Shown here piece after piece: positions 32,119 to 42,281 of a stretch of DNA of 64,000 nucleotides. The position numbers and the translations under genes are program-made. Under the pieces are notes generated by a model, which was not told the DNA's origin, searched no databases, and was given only the letters and a program-made list of their open reading frames with translations. This DNA comes from UBA8752 sp036159995. Its GTDB lineage: Bacteria > Bacteroidota > Bacteroidia > Flavobacteriales_D > Sanyastnellaceae. Location: NCBI GenBank assembly GCA_036159995.1, contig JAYYEI010000002.1, forward strand, positions 1 to 64,000, written 5' to 3'. How positions within the stretch are numbered: the stretch's first letter is position 1; each line of letters opens with the position of its first letter.

Positions 32119-33430
32119 GGATGTAGAGTTTCTGTCCCACGCGGATCATGTCGCCGCGCAGTCCATTCCATTGCCTCAAATCCCGTACCGAAACCCCATG
32201 CCGGCGGGCAATGGTCCCCAGCACATCTCCATTCCGCACGCGGTACACCGTCACTTCAGGTTCAAACGTGACCTCAGGCGTGCGGTGTGGCTCCCAGGCC
32301 AACGCCTCTGGCATGCGGTCGATGAACGCGCCGACCGATTGCTGTGGGAGCACGAGGGGCCAACCGCCCCCGATGGCACCTGGCACCACCTCCTTGCGGT
32401 ATTGGGGGTTCAATTGGGCAATCTCCGACACGGGGCGCCCGGTCACGTGGGCCACCTGGTCGAACCGAAGATTGCGGTGGACGACCACCGTATCCAAGGC
32501 GAACGCGGGCACGGCCGGGTCGCTGGGCACCAGGCCGGCCTCCACCGGATGGGCGAAGAGATAAGCCAACGCCACAATCGAGGGGACATATCGCGCCGTT
32601 TCCCTCGGCAGAAACCTCCGGACCTTCCAGAAATCCCGCGATCCGGCGCGCCGAATGGCCTTGTTCACATTGCCAGGGCCGGCGTTGTAGGCCGCCAGGG
32701 CGAGGTGCCAATCCCCATCGTAGATCTCATGAAGCCGCTTCAAAAAGCGACACGCTGCATCGGTTGCCGCAATCGGGTCTCGGCGTTGATCGACCCAGCT
32801 GTTGATCTCCAGATCCTGCCGGCGGGCCGTGTTGTACATGAACTGCCAAAGTCCCGTGGCCCCGGCCCCACTGCGCGCCAACGGATTCAGCCCGCTTTCG
32901 AGGACGGGCACATACTTCAGCTCCAAGGGGAGGCCATGCCGGTCCAGGGCTTCTTCGAACAGAGGAAAATACTGGGGAGCGCGGCCCATCATCCGGCCGA
33001 GGAAAATGGGCCGGCGGCGCATCATGAAGGCAATGCGGTCCAACACGGCACCATGGGGAGCGAGATCGAGGGTCGACCGGCGATCCAGGTCGGCCAAATC
33101 CCTCAGGATGGCGGCCGTATCGAGGTCCGCCGCCAAGGCCTTGCTGTCCGTCCCGGCATACCAGATGGCGCTGTCGGTGCTCACGCAATGGGCCTCCTCA
33201 CACCACGCCCACCAAAGCGAATCAACCCGCTGGACCCAGGTGGAATCCAAAGCCTCCGTCTCTTGAATGGGGGGCGCGTCAAGGACCACCACGAGCTGGG
33301 CGCTGTCCGCGACCACGGTCAGGGTGTCTCCTTGTGCCGATGCGGTCGACAGGCCGTGAAGTACAAAGGCCAACCCAAGGGCGCGCCACCCTTGTCGGCG
33401 GATCCGGCCGTCAGGCCTTGTCCGCGTCAT
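32102..33430 (-). CDS. mltD: LysM-containing membrane-bound lytic transglycosylase (MltD-like)
   Basis: A 442-aa peptidoglycan-cleaving enzyme: N-terminal signal, GH23 SLT domain with LPLELKYVPVLESGLNPLAR (catalytic Glu in the VLESG motif), SGAGATGLWQFMYNTARR and LALAAYNAGPGNVNKAI. A single C-terminal LysM repeat, VYRVRNGDVLGTIARRHGVS with VRDLRQWN, binds glycan. It is flanked by tatA (20-bp overlap) and DUF4837 (17-bp overlap), a tightly packed operon. Confidence 0.94.
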   Translation of the reverse strand: MTRTRPDGRIRRQGWRALGLAFVLHGLSTASAQGDTLTVVADSAQLVVVLDAPPIQETEALDSTWVQRVDSLWWAWCEEAHCVSTDSAIWYAGTDSKALAADLDTAAILRDLADLDRRSTLDLAPHGAVLDRIAFMMRRRPIFLGRMMGRAPQYFPLFEEALDRHGLPLELKYVPVLESGLNPLARSGAGATGLWQFMYNTARRQDLEINSWVDQRRDPIAATDAACRFLKRLHEIYDGDWHLALAAYNAGPGNVNKAIRRAGSRDFWKVRRFLPRETARYVPSIVALAYLFAHPVEAGLVPSDPAVPAFALDTVVVHRNLRFDQVAHVTGRPVSEIAQLNPQYRKEVVPGAIGGGWPLVLPQQSVGAFIDRMPEALAWEPHRTPEVTFEPEVTVYRVRNGDVLGTIARRHGVSVRDLRQWNGLRGDMIRVGQKLYIHADPR

Positions 33431-33581
33431 CGCCGGCCTTGCCGTCGTCCTGCGTGGCGTCCTTGAATTCCTTCACGCCGCGGCCGAGACCGCGCATGAG
33501 TTCGGGAATCTTCCGGCCTCCGAACAGAAGGAGGACGACCAGAACGATCAGGATGACTTGAGTGGGTCCAATGGCTCCCAT
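33411..33581 (-). CDS. tatA: TatA/TatB twin-arginine translocase subunit
   Basis: A 56-aa protein found by direct reading. It starts MGAIGPTQVILIVLVVLLLF, a single membrane helix, then GGRKIPELMRGLGRGVKEFK, the glycine hinge and amphipathic helix typical of TatA, and a short acidic tail ending DDADKA. TatA forms the pore for folded Tat substrates with TatC; tatC is not in the window. The stop overlaps mltD's start by 20 bp. Confidence 0.92.
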   Translation of the reverse strand: MGAIGPTQVILIVLVVLLLFGGRKIPELMRGLGRGVKEFKDATQDDGKAGDDADKA

Positions 33582-33639
33582 GCGATGGATTTTGGGGCGA
33601 AGTTCGGAGAAAACAGGCCGTCATCCCCACCCTGGGGAA

Positions 33640-34488
33640 TCAATTGGGAACGGGAACGTTGTCGATGAGCCTGACTCCCCCGAGGTGGGCGGCTCCAATG
33701 GCGCGGCATTCCCGTCCATATTCCGGGGACGGATCCAACGTCTCGGCGTCCACAACCGCCAAGTATTCCACCGACCAACCAGCCTCCTCCAGCCGGTTCC
33801 ACTGCCTCTTGGCCTCCGTCGCCATGTCCGTTGCCTCGGCCAATGCGCCCAGTGCCACACTCAACATCGGCGCCGCTCTCCTCTCCGCTTCATTCAAGCG
33901 AACATTCCTCGAGCTCATGGCCAATCCATCCCCTTCCCGCCTCGTTGGGACCGGCACGATGGTCAGGTCCGGGAATTCCCGACGGACCAGTTCGGACACC
34001 ACGGCCAACTGCTGCCAATCCTTCTCTCCGAAATAGGCCCGGTCTGGTTCCACCTGGTGAAACAGGGCACGGACCACCGCCACGACCCCGTCGAAATGGC
34101 CTGGCCGATGCGCCGCCTCCCACAAGGCCGTTACGCCGCCATAGTCCACTGGGTCGGCGCGCTCAGGAATGCCGTCTGGATACAGCTCGTCAGGCCGGGG
34201 AAACACCACCGCATCGGCCCCGGCCGAATCCGCCATCCGAATGTCCGCTTCCCGGGTGTTGGGATAGCCTTCGAAGTCCGCGGCATCGTTGAATTGGGTC
34301 GGATTCACATAAACGCTGACCACAACGTGACCCGAGCGACCAGCCTCTTGGCGGGCCATCCGAATAAGGTCCGCGTGACCCTCATGCAAGGCGCCCATGG
34401 TGGGGACAAAGGCCACATGACCGGAGCCTTCATCGTCCCGCCTGGCCCGCTTCCAATCACCGAACGCGTCGTGAACCTCAAGTGTCAT
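33640..34488 (-). CDS. panC: Pantothenate synthetase
   Basis: Joins pantoate and beta-alanine using ATP, the last step to pantothenate. The 282-aa protein has the HIGH-type motif VPTMGALHEGHADLIRMA, VSVYVNPTQFN, the KDWQQLAVV region (YFGEKDWQQ) and the KMSKS-like MSSRNVRL. An ATG at 34563 would add a 25-residue basic tail of no known type; the ATG at 34488, with AGGAGG just upstream, gives the standard length. It is divergently transcribed from the GT5-like gene. Confidence 0.96.
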   Translation of the reverse strand: MTLEVHDAFGDWKRARRDDEGSGHVAFVPTMGALHEGHADLIRMARQEAGRSGHVVVSVYVNPTQFNDAADFEGYPNTREADIRMADSAGADAVVFPRPDELYPDGIPERADPVDYGGVTALWEAAHRPGHFDGVVAVVRALFHQVEPDRAYFGEKDWQQLAVVSELVRREFPDLTIVPVPTRREGDGLAMSSRNVRLNEAERRAAPMLSVALGALAEATDMATEAKRQWNRLEEAGWSVEYLAVVDAETLDPSPEYGRECRAIGAAHLGGVRLIDNVPVPN

Positions 34489-34601
34489 TGCCTCCTGCCT
34501 GCCAGTCCGTTGCCTTCGATTTGCGGCCGGGGAGCGGTCGTCCGGGGCGTTAATCTGTGTCAACGGACACGAATTTGAGGCGCTGAAAGTAGCCGAACCG
34601 C

Positions 34602-34633
34602 TTGAATTTCCGCGGTTTTCAAGCTATATTTGA
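34602..34633 (+). promoter_or_regulatory. Promoter of the GT5-like gene
   Basis: TTG (34602-34604), 20-bp spacer, and -7 box TATATTTGA (34625-34633), 25 bp before the ATG at 34659. A strong Bacteroidota-type promoter in the gap divergent to panC. Confidence 0.75.
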
Positions 34634-34658
34634 GTGAGCCTGTTATTCCGGAAGATTC

Positions 34659-35489
34659 ATGAGCAAGACCCGCATCCTCTACGTCAGTCAAGCAATTCAA
34701 CCTTTTCTCCCGGAGAGCGACATCAGCAGGGCAGCAAGGCAAATCCCCCAAGGCATCCACGAGCGAGGCCGGGAAATCCGGGTGTTCATGCCCCGTTTCG
34801 GCGTCATCAACGAGCGCCGCCACCAACTCCATGAGGTCATTCGCCTGAGCGGCATGAACCTCAACATCAACGACACCGATCACCCCCTGATCATCAAGGT
34901 TGCCTCCATTCCGACCGCCCGGATGCAGGTGTACTTCATCGACAACGAGCACTACTTCAAGAAGAAGGTCACGTGGCTCGACGCCAAGGACAAGTTGGTT
35001 GGTGACAACGACGAGCGGGCCATCTTCTTCGCCCGCGGTGTCCTCGAAACGGTCCGCAAGCTGTCCTGGGCACCGGACATCATTCACTGCCATGGTTGGA
35101 TGGCTTCCCTTGTTCCGCTCTACCTCAAGGAGCTCTTCAAGGACGATGCCCACTTCGAGAACACGAAAATCGTGACCAGCCTGTACGGCGAAGGCTTCGA
35201 CGGCACCTTGAATGGCAGCCTCCACGAAAAGATCTCCTTCGACGGAATCGGGGCCGACGCTGTGGAGTCCATCCATATTCCCACGTTCGATGCCCTCAAC
35301 GACATGGCCATCCGCCACTCGGACGCCCTCATCGCCGGTTCTGAAGAACTGACCGGAGAGACTGCTGCGCTCTTCCAGTCCTCGGACCTACCGAAGATGC
35401 CGTACGCCGAAGCCAGTCTTGGTGCTGCCGAGGTAGCCAACTTCTACGACACCATCCTCGAGGGAAAGGAGGTGGCCGTTGAGGAGTAA
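34659..35489 (+). CDS. Glycogen/starch synthase N-terminal-domain protein (GT5 only)
   Basis: A 276-aa protein that matches only the N-terminal Rossmann domain of GT5 glycogen synthases: TRILYVSQAIQPFLPESDIS, the RVFMPRFGVINERRHQLHEV stretch, DIIHCHGWMASLVPLYLKEL. The C-terminal nucleotide-sugar-binding half is absent, and the usual K-T/V-G-G-L ADP-glucose loop near the N-terminus is replaced by PESDISRAARQIP, so glycogen synthase activity is doubtful. This truncated form beside panC and upstream of DUF4270 and glmS is a Bacteroidota pattern I recognise, but its function is unclear. Confidence 0.85.
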   Translation: MSKTRILYVSQAIQPFLPESDISRAARQIPQGIHERGREIRVFMPRFGVINERRHQLHEVIRLSGMNLNINDTDHPLIIKVASIPTARMQVYFIDNEHYFKKKVTWLDAKDKLVGDNDERAIFFARGVLETVRKLSWAPDIIHCHGWMASLVPLYLKELFKDDAHFENTKIVTSLYGEGFDGTLNGSLHEKISFDGIGADAVESIHIPTFDALNDMAIRHSDALIAGSEELTGETAALFQSSDLPKMPYAEASLGAAEVANFYDTILEGKEVAVEE

Positions 35490-35595
35490 ACCTGCTTCCT
35501 TTTCGTCTGGAATTCAGCGCCGTCGACCATCGGTTGACGACGGCGTTCCCCGACGGCCATTCTGCACGAACTTGCGTGCTCAATCCGATTCACCC

Positions 35596-36867
35596 ATGCG
35601 TTCCGTACGCGCCTCCTTCCTCTTCCTGGTTGCCGTGCTCAGCCTGGCCGGCTGTAGAAAACCCGACAGCGACCTCGGCCTCGGCCTCCAACCGGAAGGA
35701 GAGCTGCTCGACCTCCGAACGGATACCCTGAGCTTCTCCGTAGAGATGGTTCCGGTGGACTCCCTTCGAACCGATGAGCGCAGCCGATTGCTGCTCGGCA
35801 ACACCCTCGATCCAATCAGTGGACTCACCTCCGCCTTCTTTTCCACGGAACTGCGTCTGTCCCAAACCTCCATTGATTTTGGCACGGACCCGGTCTGCGA
35901 CAGCGTGATCTTCACCCTCCGGTTCAACGGACCGGCCTACGGGCTCAATTTCGACCAATACCTCAGTGTCGAACAGCTCGCCGACACCCTCTCCATCGAC
36001 AGCGCCTATTACGCGCGGGACCTACCAGCCACGGTGCCGGTCAACCTCGCCATCCCGGAAGGTCAACCCGTCCAGATGCACCCGTCCCAATCGGTCATCA
36101 TCGGGTCCGATACACTGTCTGCGCGCGTCCACATTCCCCTCGATCCGGCCTTCGGACAAAGCCTGATCAATGCGGACTCCTCCGTCTACGCCACAAATGA
36201 AGCCTGGCGTGCCCATTTCAAAGGGCTCCAAGTCCGCTCCCAATCCGGCGGCGGCGGCATCGTTTGCCTTGAACCCAACGCGGGCATATCGTACATGACC
36301 CTCCACTACCACAACACGGAGGACACGACGAGCTACAACTTCATCATCAACAGCAACGCCGCCCGGGTGGGCCACTTCCAACACAGCTGGCCTCCAGAAT
36401 TCGGCCGCCTGAACGACAGCCTCGCCACAGACATGGCCGAGCGTGTTGCCCTTGTCGGCGCCGCCGGGTCATACTTGAGGCTGGACCTGAGCGGGTTGGA
36501 CAGCCTGAACGCTGCTGATGGAACCGTGATCAACCGGGCGGAAATCGTATTGCCTGTGGAGGATCTCCCGTCGAAACTGCCCCGGCCGTCCACCCTCACC
36601 GCCTTCATGAAAGGCGTCAACGGCGGCCTCGAATTAACCCCGGAAGCGGGGTCGCCGGGGGTCACCTATGGCGGCACCTTTGACCCCAATCGGAACGCCT
36701 ATGTCCTCAACCTTCCGGTTTACGCGCAACGACGCCTGAATGGAGAGGAGACCCGGCCGTACGTCTACCTCTACTCCGAGCTTTCCTCTGTGGCCTTGGA
36801 GCAGGTCGTGTTTCGGACCACAATCTCTTCCCCCGACGCCGCGTTCATTGTCACCCGGTCGGAATGA
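35596..36867 (+). CDS. DUF4270 family lipoprotein
   Basis: A 423-aa protein with a lipobox LAGC (Cys 20) directly followed by RKPDSDLGLGLQPEGELLDL, the conserved opening of DUF4270. The remainder is beta-rich and aromatic; its function is not known. The frame is open 39 codons upstream but the ATG at 35596 begins the signal peptide. It sits between the GT5-like gene and glmS, the usual DUF4270 context. Confidence 0.87.
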   Translation: MRSVRASFLFLVAVLSLAGCRKPDSDLGLGLQPEGELLDLRTDTLSFSVEMVPVDSLRTDERSRLLLGNTLDPISGLTSAFFSTELRLSQTSIDFGTDPVCDSVIFTLRFNGPAYGLNFDQYLSVEQLADTLSIDSAYYARDLPATVPVNLAIPEGQPVQMHPSQSVIIGSDTLSARVHIPLDPAFGQSLINADSSVYATNEAWRAHFKGLQVRSQSGGGGIVCLEPNAGISYMTLHYHNTEDTTSYNFIINSNAARVGHFQHSWPPEFGRLNDSLATDMAERVALVGAAGSYLRLDLSGLDSLNAADGTVINRAEIVLPVEDLPSKLPRPSTLTAFMKGVNGGLELTPEAGSPGVTYGGTFDPNRNAYVLNLPVYAQRRLNGEETRPYVYLYSELSSVALEQVVFRTTISSPDAAFIVTRSE

Positions 36868-36887
36868 ACCGAGCGGACGCTTCAATC

Positions 36888-36896
36888 TACCTTTAG
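36888..36896 (+). promoter_or_regulatory. Possible -7 box immediately before glmS
   Basis: TACCTTTAG ends 4 bp before the glmS ATG at 36901. It fits TAnnTTT with A instead of G at the next position. No -33 TTG lies at the right distance. Confidence 0.35.
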
Positions 36897-36900
36897 AACC

Positions 36901-38734
<1,834 letters not shown>

Positions 38735-38748
<14 letters not shown>

Positions 38749-40195
38749 GGTCCCTCGCCAGGGCGGCAATGCGGTCCAACATGGCCTCGAGGTCTTCCGG
38801 CTCGGTCAATGGGTTCATCAAGGTACACCGCAACCAAGCGGTGTTCCCGAATCGGGTCATCACCACATACTGCGGCCCTTCCTCCAGGTGCTTCTGACGC
38901 AGGGCGGCCGTGAAGGCGTTCAGGGCATCCGGTGTCGCGGAGGTCATCGACTCCGGAATGTGGCGGAAACAAACAATGTTCGCCTCCGGCCGCATGGCCA
39001 GCTCGAAATCCGGTCGTTGCTCCACCTGATCGGCCAATTCCCGGCCCAAATCGAACAGCCGGTCCACCAGGTGCCCCCAGATCTCGGCGCCATATTCCTC
39101 GAGAACGGCCGCGACTCGGGTGCTCAACATCCGCTTGGTGCATTCGAAGGTCCGCTTTCCGAAGTTCCACCACTCGGGTTCCTCGGCATCGCTCCAGAGG
39201 TACTCAGCTGCCTGTGTGAACGGCAGGAAACTGTGGTCGTGTCGACCATAGAACAGCCCGGTGCACAGGGCCGGAACCCCCATGACTTTGTGGAAGTCCA
39301 TCGCCACACTGTGCGCCCGGCCCAAGCCCGATACCAAGTGGGCATGCCGCTGGCTGAAGACGGCAGGCGCCCCATGCGCCCCATCCACATGGAACCACAG
39401 CCCGTGCTCTTCCGCAAAATCCGCCAGCAGGTTCAAGTCATCATAGGCCCCGCTGCTTGTGGTGCAGGCACTGCCCACCACAGAGACCACCCGACGTCCC
39501 TGGGACTCCATGTCACGCAATGCCCGTGTCAGTCCTTCCGCCGTGATCTTGTGTCGTGCATCCGTGGCGACCAATCCGACGCCTTCGGCTCCCCACCCCA
39601 TGATGCGGACCGCACGGTCCACACAGTAATGAGCTTGGTCCGACACCAACACCGCACCCAACCCATCGTCCCCCTCCGTCCAAGGGTCCGCCTCCGGTCC
39701 GGCCTTCCACCGGCGGGCTGCCAACAACGCCACGAGATTGGCCAAGGTGCCTCCGTGGCACATCACGCCGCCACACCCCTCAGGCAATCCCATCATGCGC
39801 CCAATGCGGGCCATCAGGACCTCCTCCATCGCGGAATTCGTCGGCCCCATCTCATAAATGGCGCCGCCATTGTTCAGCATGTCGGTCACCATCCCCACCA
39901 ACGCCCCATCAGGAAACGGCACGGCCACCTGGTGTCCCATGTATCGCGGGTCCTGAAGCCGGTTGGACCGGTCGACCACGAGCCGCATCAACCCCACCAG
40001 GCCCTCCGGTCGATCGAGCCGGCCTTCCCAGAAAGCGCGCTCCTCCTCGGGCGGCGTCCACGGCATGGACCTCTCGGTCTGTCGGGATTGGGCCTCCCGG
40101 AGGTGTCGCTCCATGTCCGAAACAACATCCCGCGCCAACCGCCCGAATCGGTCCGGATCGTAGGCCTTTTGAAGGAGGGGGTGCAAGGCGTCCAT
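38735..40195 (-). CDS. PLP-dependent decarboxylase (group II)
   Basis: A 486-aa fold-type I decarboxylase of the glutamate/2,4-diaminobutyrate/aromatic amino acid group. MGPTNSAMEEVLMARIGRMM is the N-terminal signature. The predicted PLP lysine lies in SVAMDFHKVMGVPALCTGLF, where family members usually have DPHK. HVDGAHGAPAV carries the pyridine-nitrogen Asp. The substrate cannot be assigned. An ATG at 40213 would give six more residues; the ATG at 40195 is chosen. A further open upstream frame overlaps the opposite-strand OMP gene and is rejected. Confidence 0.85.
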
Positions 40196-40366
40196 CGAGG
40201 ACAAAATTGGCATCAATTCCAAGGAAATCAGAGGGTCAGAGGCACCGGATGGCCACGGTCGAACCGGACGTCCACATTGGGAGTTGTGGAAAAACCGTGT
40301 ATATCCCCGGGTGCTTCGACGGAATTGCTTTTCTTGCGGCCGGAAATCATTTTCAGAAACCTCAAG

Positions 40367-41311
40367 ATGAAGCACATCCTGTCTGCCCTCGCCTTGGTTG
40401 CCCTTTTCGCAGTCACGGCCAACGCCCAGAAGCAATTCGGCGGCGAGCACAACATCGAGCTCCAATTCACTCCGCTCGGTGACAGCCCTGTTGACGGCAC
40501 CACCATCAAGTACCGGAACTTCACGGACGAAGAGTCCGCCTTCCGTTTGAGCCTCACGTTCAACAGCACGAACTCCAAGTCCATCGGCTTCCGTGAGTTT
40601 GACTTCAACGGTGTCGGTCGCCCCGAGCCCTACTTCAGCATCATGCCCGACGGCACGATCGTCGAAGGCGGCATCCCGGCCATCGCAGGCGCCTACGTGA
40701 CCTCCGGTGACGACGAGATCCCCAACCCGGATCTATACGACACGTTCAGCCAGAGCACCTGGATGGTCGCCCCGGGTTACGAAAAGCACTTCGATGCCGG
40801 CGGCGACAAGCTCAGCCCGTACATCGGCTTCGAGATTGGCTACGGTGTGACCAACTCCTCCTTCGAGCAAGAATTCTGGAGCGCTGACGACGAGAACCAA
40901 GTCGGTGACCAAGACCAGTACATCGTCTGGACCCAGACCATCAGCCAGAGCGCCAGCATGTTCAAGCTCGGCCTCGTGACCGGTTTCGACGCCTACCTCA
41001 CGGACTACCTCTACGTGGGTGCTGAGGCCGGCCTCGGCTTCATGAGCTCCAAAGTCAACGACATGGAGATCGCCGCCACCGACAACGTTGCGTACAACCT
41101 CTTCTGGGGCACGCAGAACGCTGTCGACCCGAGCGACCTCACCGAGATGCCCGCTCCCATCCAGGGCAGCGTCGACCTCGTGGGCCATGCCTACAGCGGT
41201 CAGCACCCGGCCAACATCAACGACCGTCCCTTCTGGACCGGTACGCAGCAGGGTGGTGCCCTCGGAACCCAGTTCCAGGCCCAGCTCCGTCTCGGCTACC
41301 TCTTCCAGTAA
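40367..41311 (+). CDS. Outer membrane beta-barrel protein
   Basis: A 314-aa protein with a signal peptide MKHILSALALVALFAVTANA followed by QKQFGGEHNIELQFTPLG. The rest alternates hydrophobic and polar residues with Gly and aromatics, and it ends in a strand QLRLGYLF with terminal Q, a beta-barrel closing signal. Codon use looks highly biased toward C-ending codons, and a strong terminator follows, which suggests high expression (inference). No function can be named; small porin-like families are the best match. Confidence 0.8.
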   Translation: MKHILSALALVALFAVTANAQKQFGGEHNIELQFTPLGDSPVDGTTIKYRNFTDEESAFRLSLTFNSTNSKSIGFREFDFNGVGRPEPYFSIMPDGTIVEGGIPAIAGAYVTSGDDEIPNPDLYDTFSQSTWMVAPGYEKHFDAGGDKLSPYIGFEIGYGVTNSSFEQEFWSADDENQVGDQDQYIVWTQTISQSASMFKLGLVTGFDAYLTDYLYVGAEAGLGFMSSKVNDMEIAATDNVAYNLFWGTQNAVDPSDLTEMPAPIQGSVDLVGHAYSGQHPANINDRPFWTGTQQGGALGTQFQAQLRLGYLFQ

Positions 41312-41331
41312 TCGGAAATCACCTCATTCGG

Positions 41332-41365
41332 AAAGCCCCGCCCTCATCGGCGGGGCTTTTCTTTT
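41332..41365 (+). terminator. Strong intrinsic terminator of the beta-barrel gene
   Basis: AAAGCCCCGCC (41332-41342) pairs with GGCGGGGCTTT (41349-41359) around ctcatc, followed by a T-rich run. It starts 20 bp after the stop codon. Confidence 0.9.
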
Positions 41366-41409
41366 GTCTTGAAATTGGATGGGACATCCGCTCTCATCAA
41401 CTTGGGCCC

Positions 41410-42186
41410 ATGGCACTGCGCATCGAACTCGACCACGCCAGCCACGTCTGGCGCTCCACGGGCAATGGCGTCGACCTGAGCGTGCCGGTCAATCCCCATT
41501 CCGGCCTTCCCCGCGCCTGGTATAGGGGGCCCGCCACAGCCGAACCTGTTCGATCAGATGGGTGGGTGGGCTCCGTGGCGGAAGGAGGCAGTGTCAACTT
41601 TCGCGATGTCACGTTCAACCCCCACGCCCACGGCACCCACACGGAGACCCGGGAACACGTGCGGGATGAATTCCACCCCATTGATGCCCTCGCCCGCTCT
41701 GGCGCCCTCCCGTTCCTTATGCCGAGCCTGCTCATCGATGCCCATCCAGAATCCTCCGGGGACGACTGGGTCGTGCCACTGAGCGCCTTGGCGCGGCATG
41801 CTCCATGGATGCAGACCCATCAGCCCTCGGCTGTCATCCTGCGCTGTACCAATGGCGACGTCCAACGGGATTGGAGTCAGACGAATCCGCCCTATTTGGA
41901 CGCCGGATTCGCAGAGGACTTGGTGGCTCGAGGCGTCCAACATCTGCTCCTCGACCTGCCCAGCGTAGACCGCGAGGTTGATGGGGGTGAATTGAGGGCC
42001 CATCACGCCTTTTTTGGGCCCATCTCCTCACCCCGTGAGGGCGCCACCATTTCAGAGCTTCTGTGCGTCCCTGAAGGGCTCAAGGCTGGCCCTGGTCTGC
42101 TCGCCATGCAGGTGGCCCCCTTCGTTCATGACGCGGCGCCCTCCCGTCCCCTGTGGTTCCCAGCCACCGTGGAGTCCCACAAATGA
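41410..42186 (+). CDS. Cyclase-family metal hydrolase (kynurenine-formamidase-like)
   Basis: A 258-aa protein of the cyclase (PF04199) family. The metal motif appears as FNPHAHGTHTETREHV, i.e. H-x-G-T-H-x-E with a later H. The core MPSLLIDAHPESSGDDW and LLLDLPSVDRE regions are typical of arylformamidase-like enzymes, but a cyclic amide or other substrate is possible. Ends with a bidirectional terminator. Confidence 0.85.
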   Translation: MALRIELDHASHVWRSTGNGVDLSVPVNPHSGLPRAWYRGPATAEPVRSDGWVGSVAEGGSVNFRDVTFNPHAHGTHTETREHVRDEFHPIDALARSGALPFLMPSLLIDAHPESSGDDWVVPLSALARHAPWMQTHQPSAVILRCTNGDVQRDWSQTNPPYLDAGFAEDLVARGVQHLLLDLPSVDREVDGGELRAHHAFFGPISSPREGATISELLCVPEGLKAGPGLLAMQVAPFVHDAAPSRPLWFPATVESHK

Positions 42187-42214
42187 AAAGGCCCACCCTT
42201 GTGGGCAGGCCTTT
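42187..42214. terminator. Bidirectional terminator between the cyclase and NtrY-like kinase genes
   Basis: AAAGGCC and GGCCTTT flank an inner CCCAC/GTGGG stem. On the + strand it follows the cyclase stop immediately; on the - strand it lies about 70 bp past the kinase stop and is followed by TTTTCATTT. Confidence 0.8.
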
Positions 42215-42281
42215 CCGGTCGTGTTGTGAATCGCAGTGAGCGTCAATTGACGTCCCGCCAATCCGTGTTGAAAACACAGGG

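Noticed and set aside
35520..35560. Inverted repeat GCCGTCG...CGACGGC as a terminator after the GT5-like gene
   Set aside because: A stem is possible but no T run follows on the + strand, so I do not call it.
40214..40366. Promoter elements between the decarboxylase and beta-barrel genes
   Set aside because: TTTTCTTGC and CAATTTTG are two-mismatch or poorly placed boxes; a promoter must exist here but I cannot place it.
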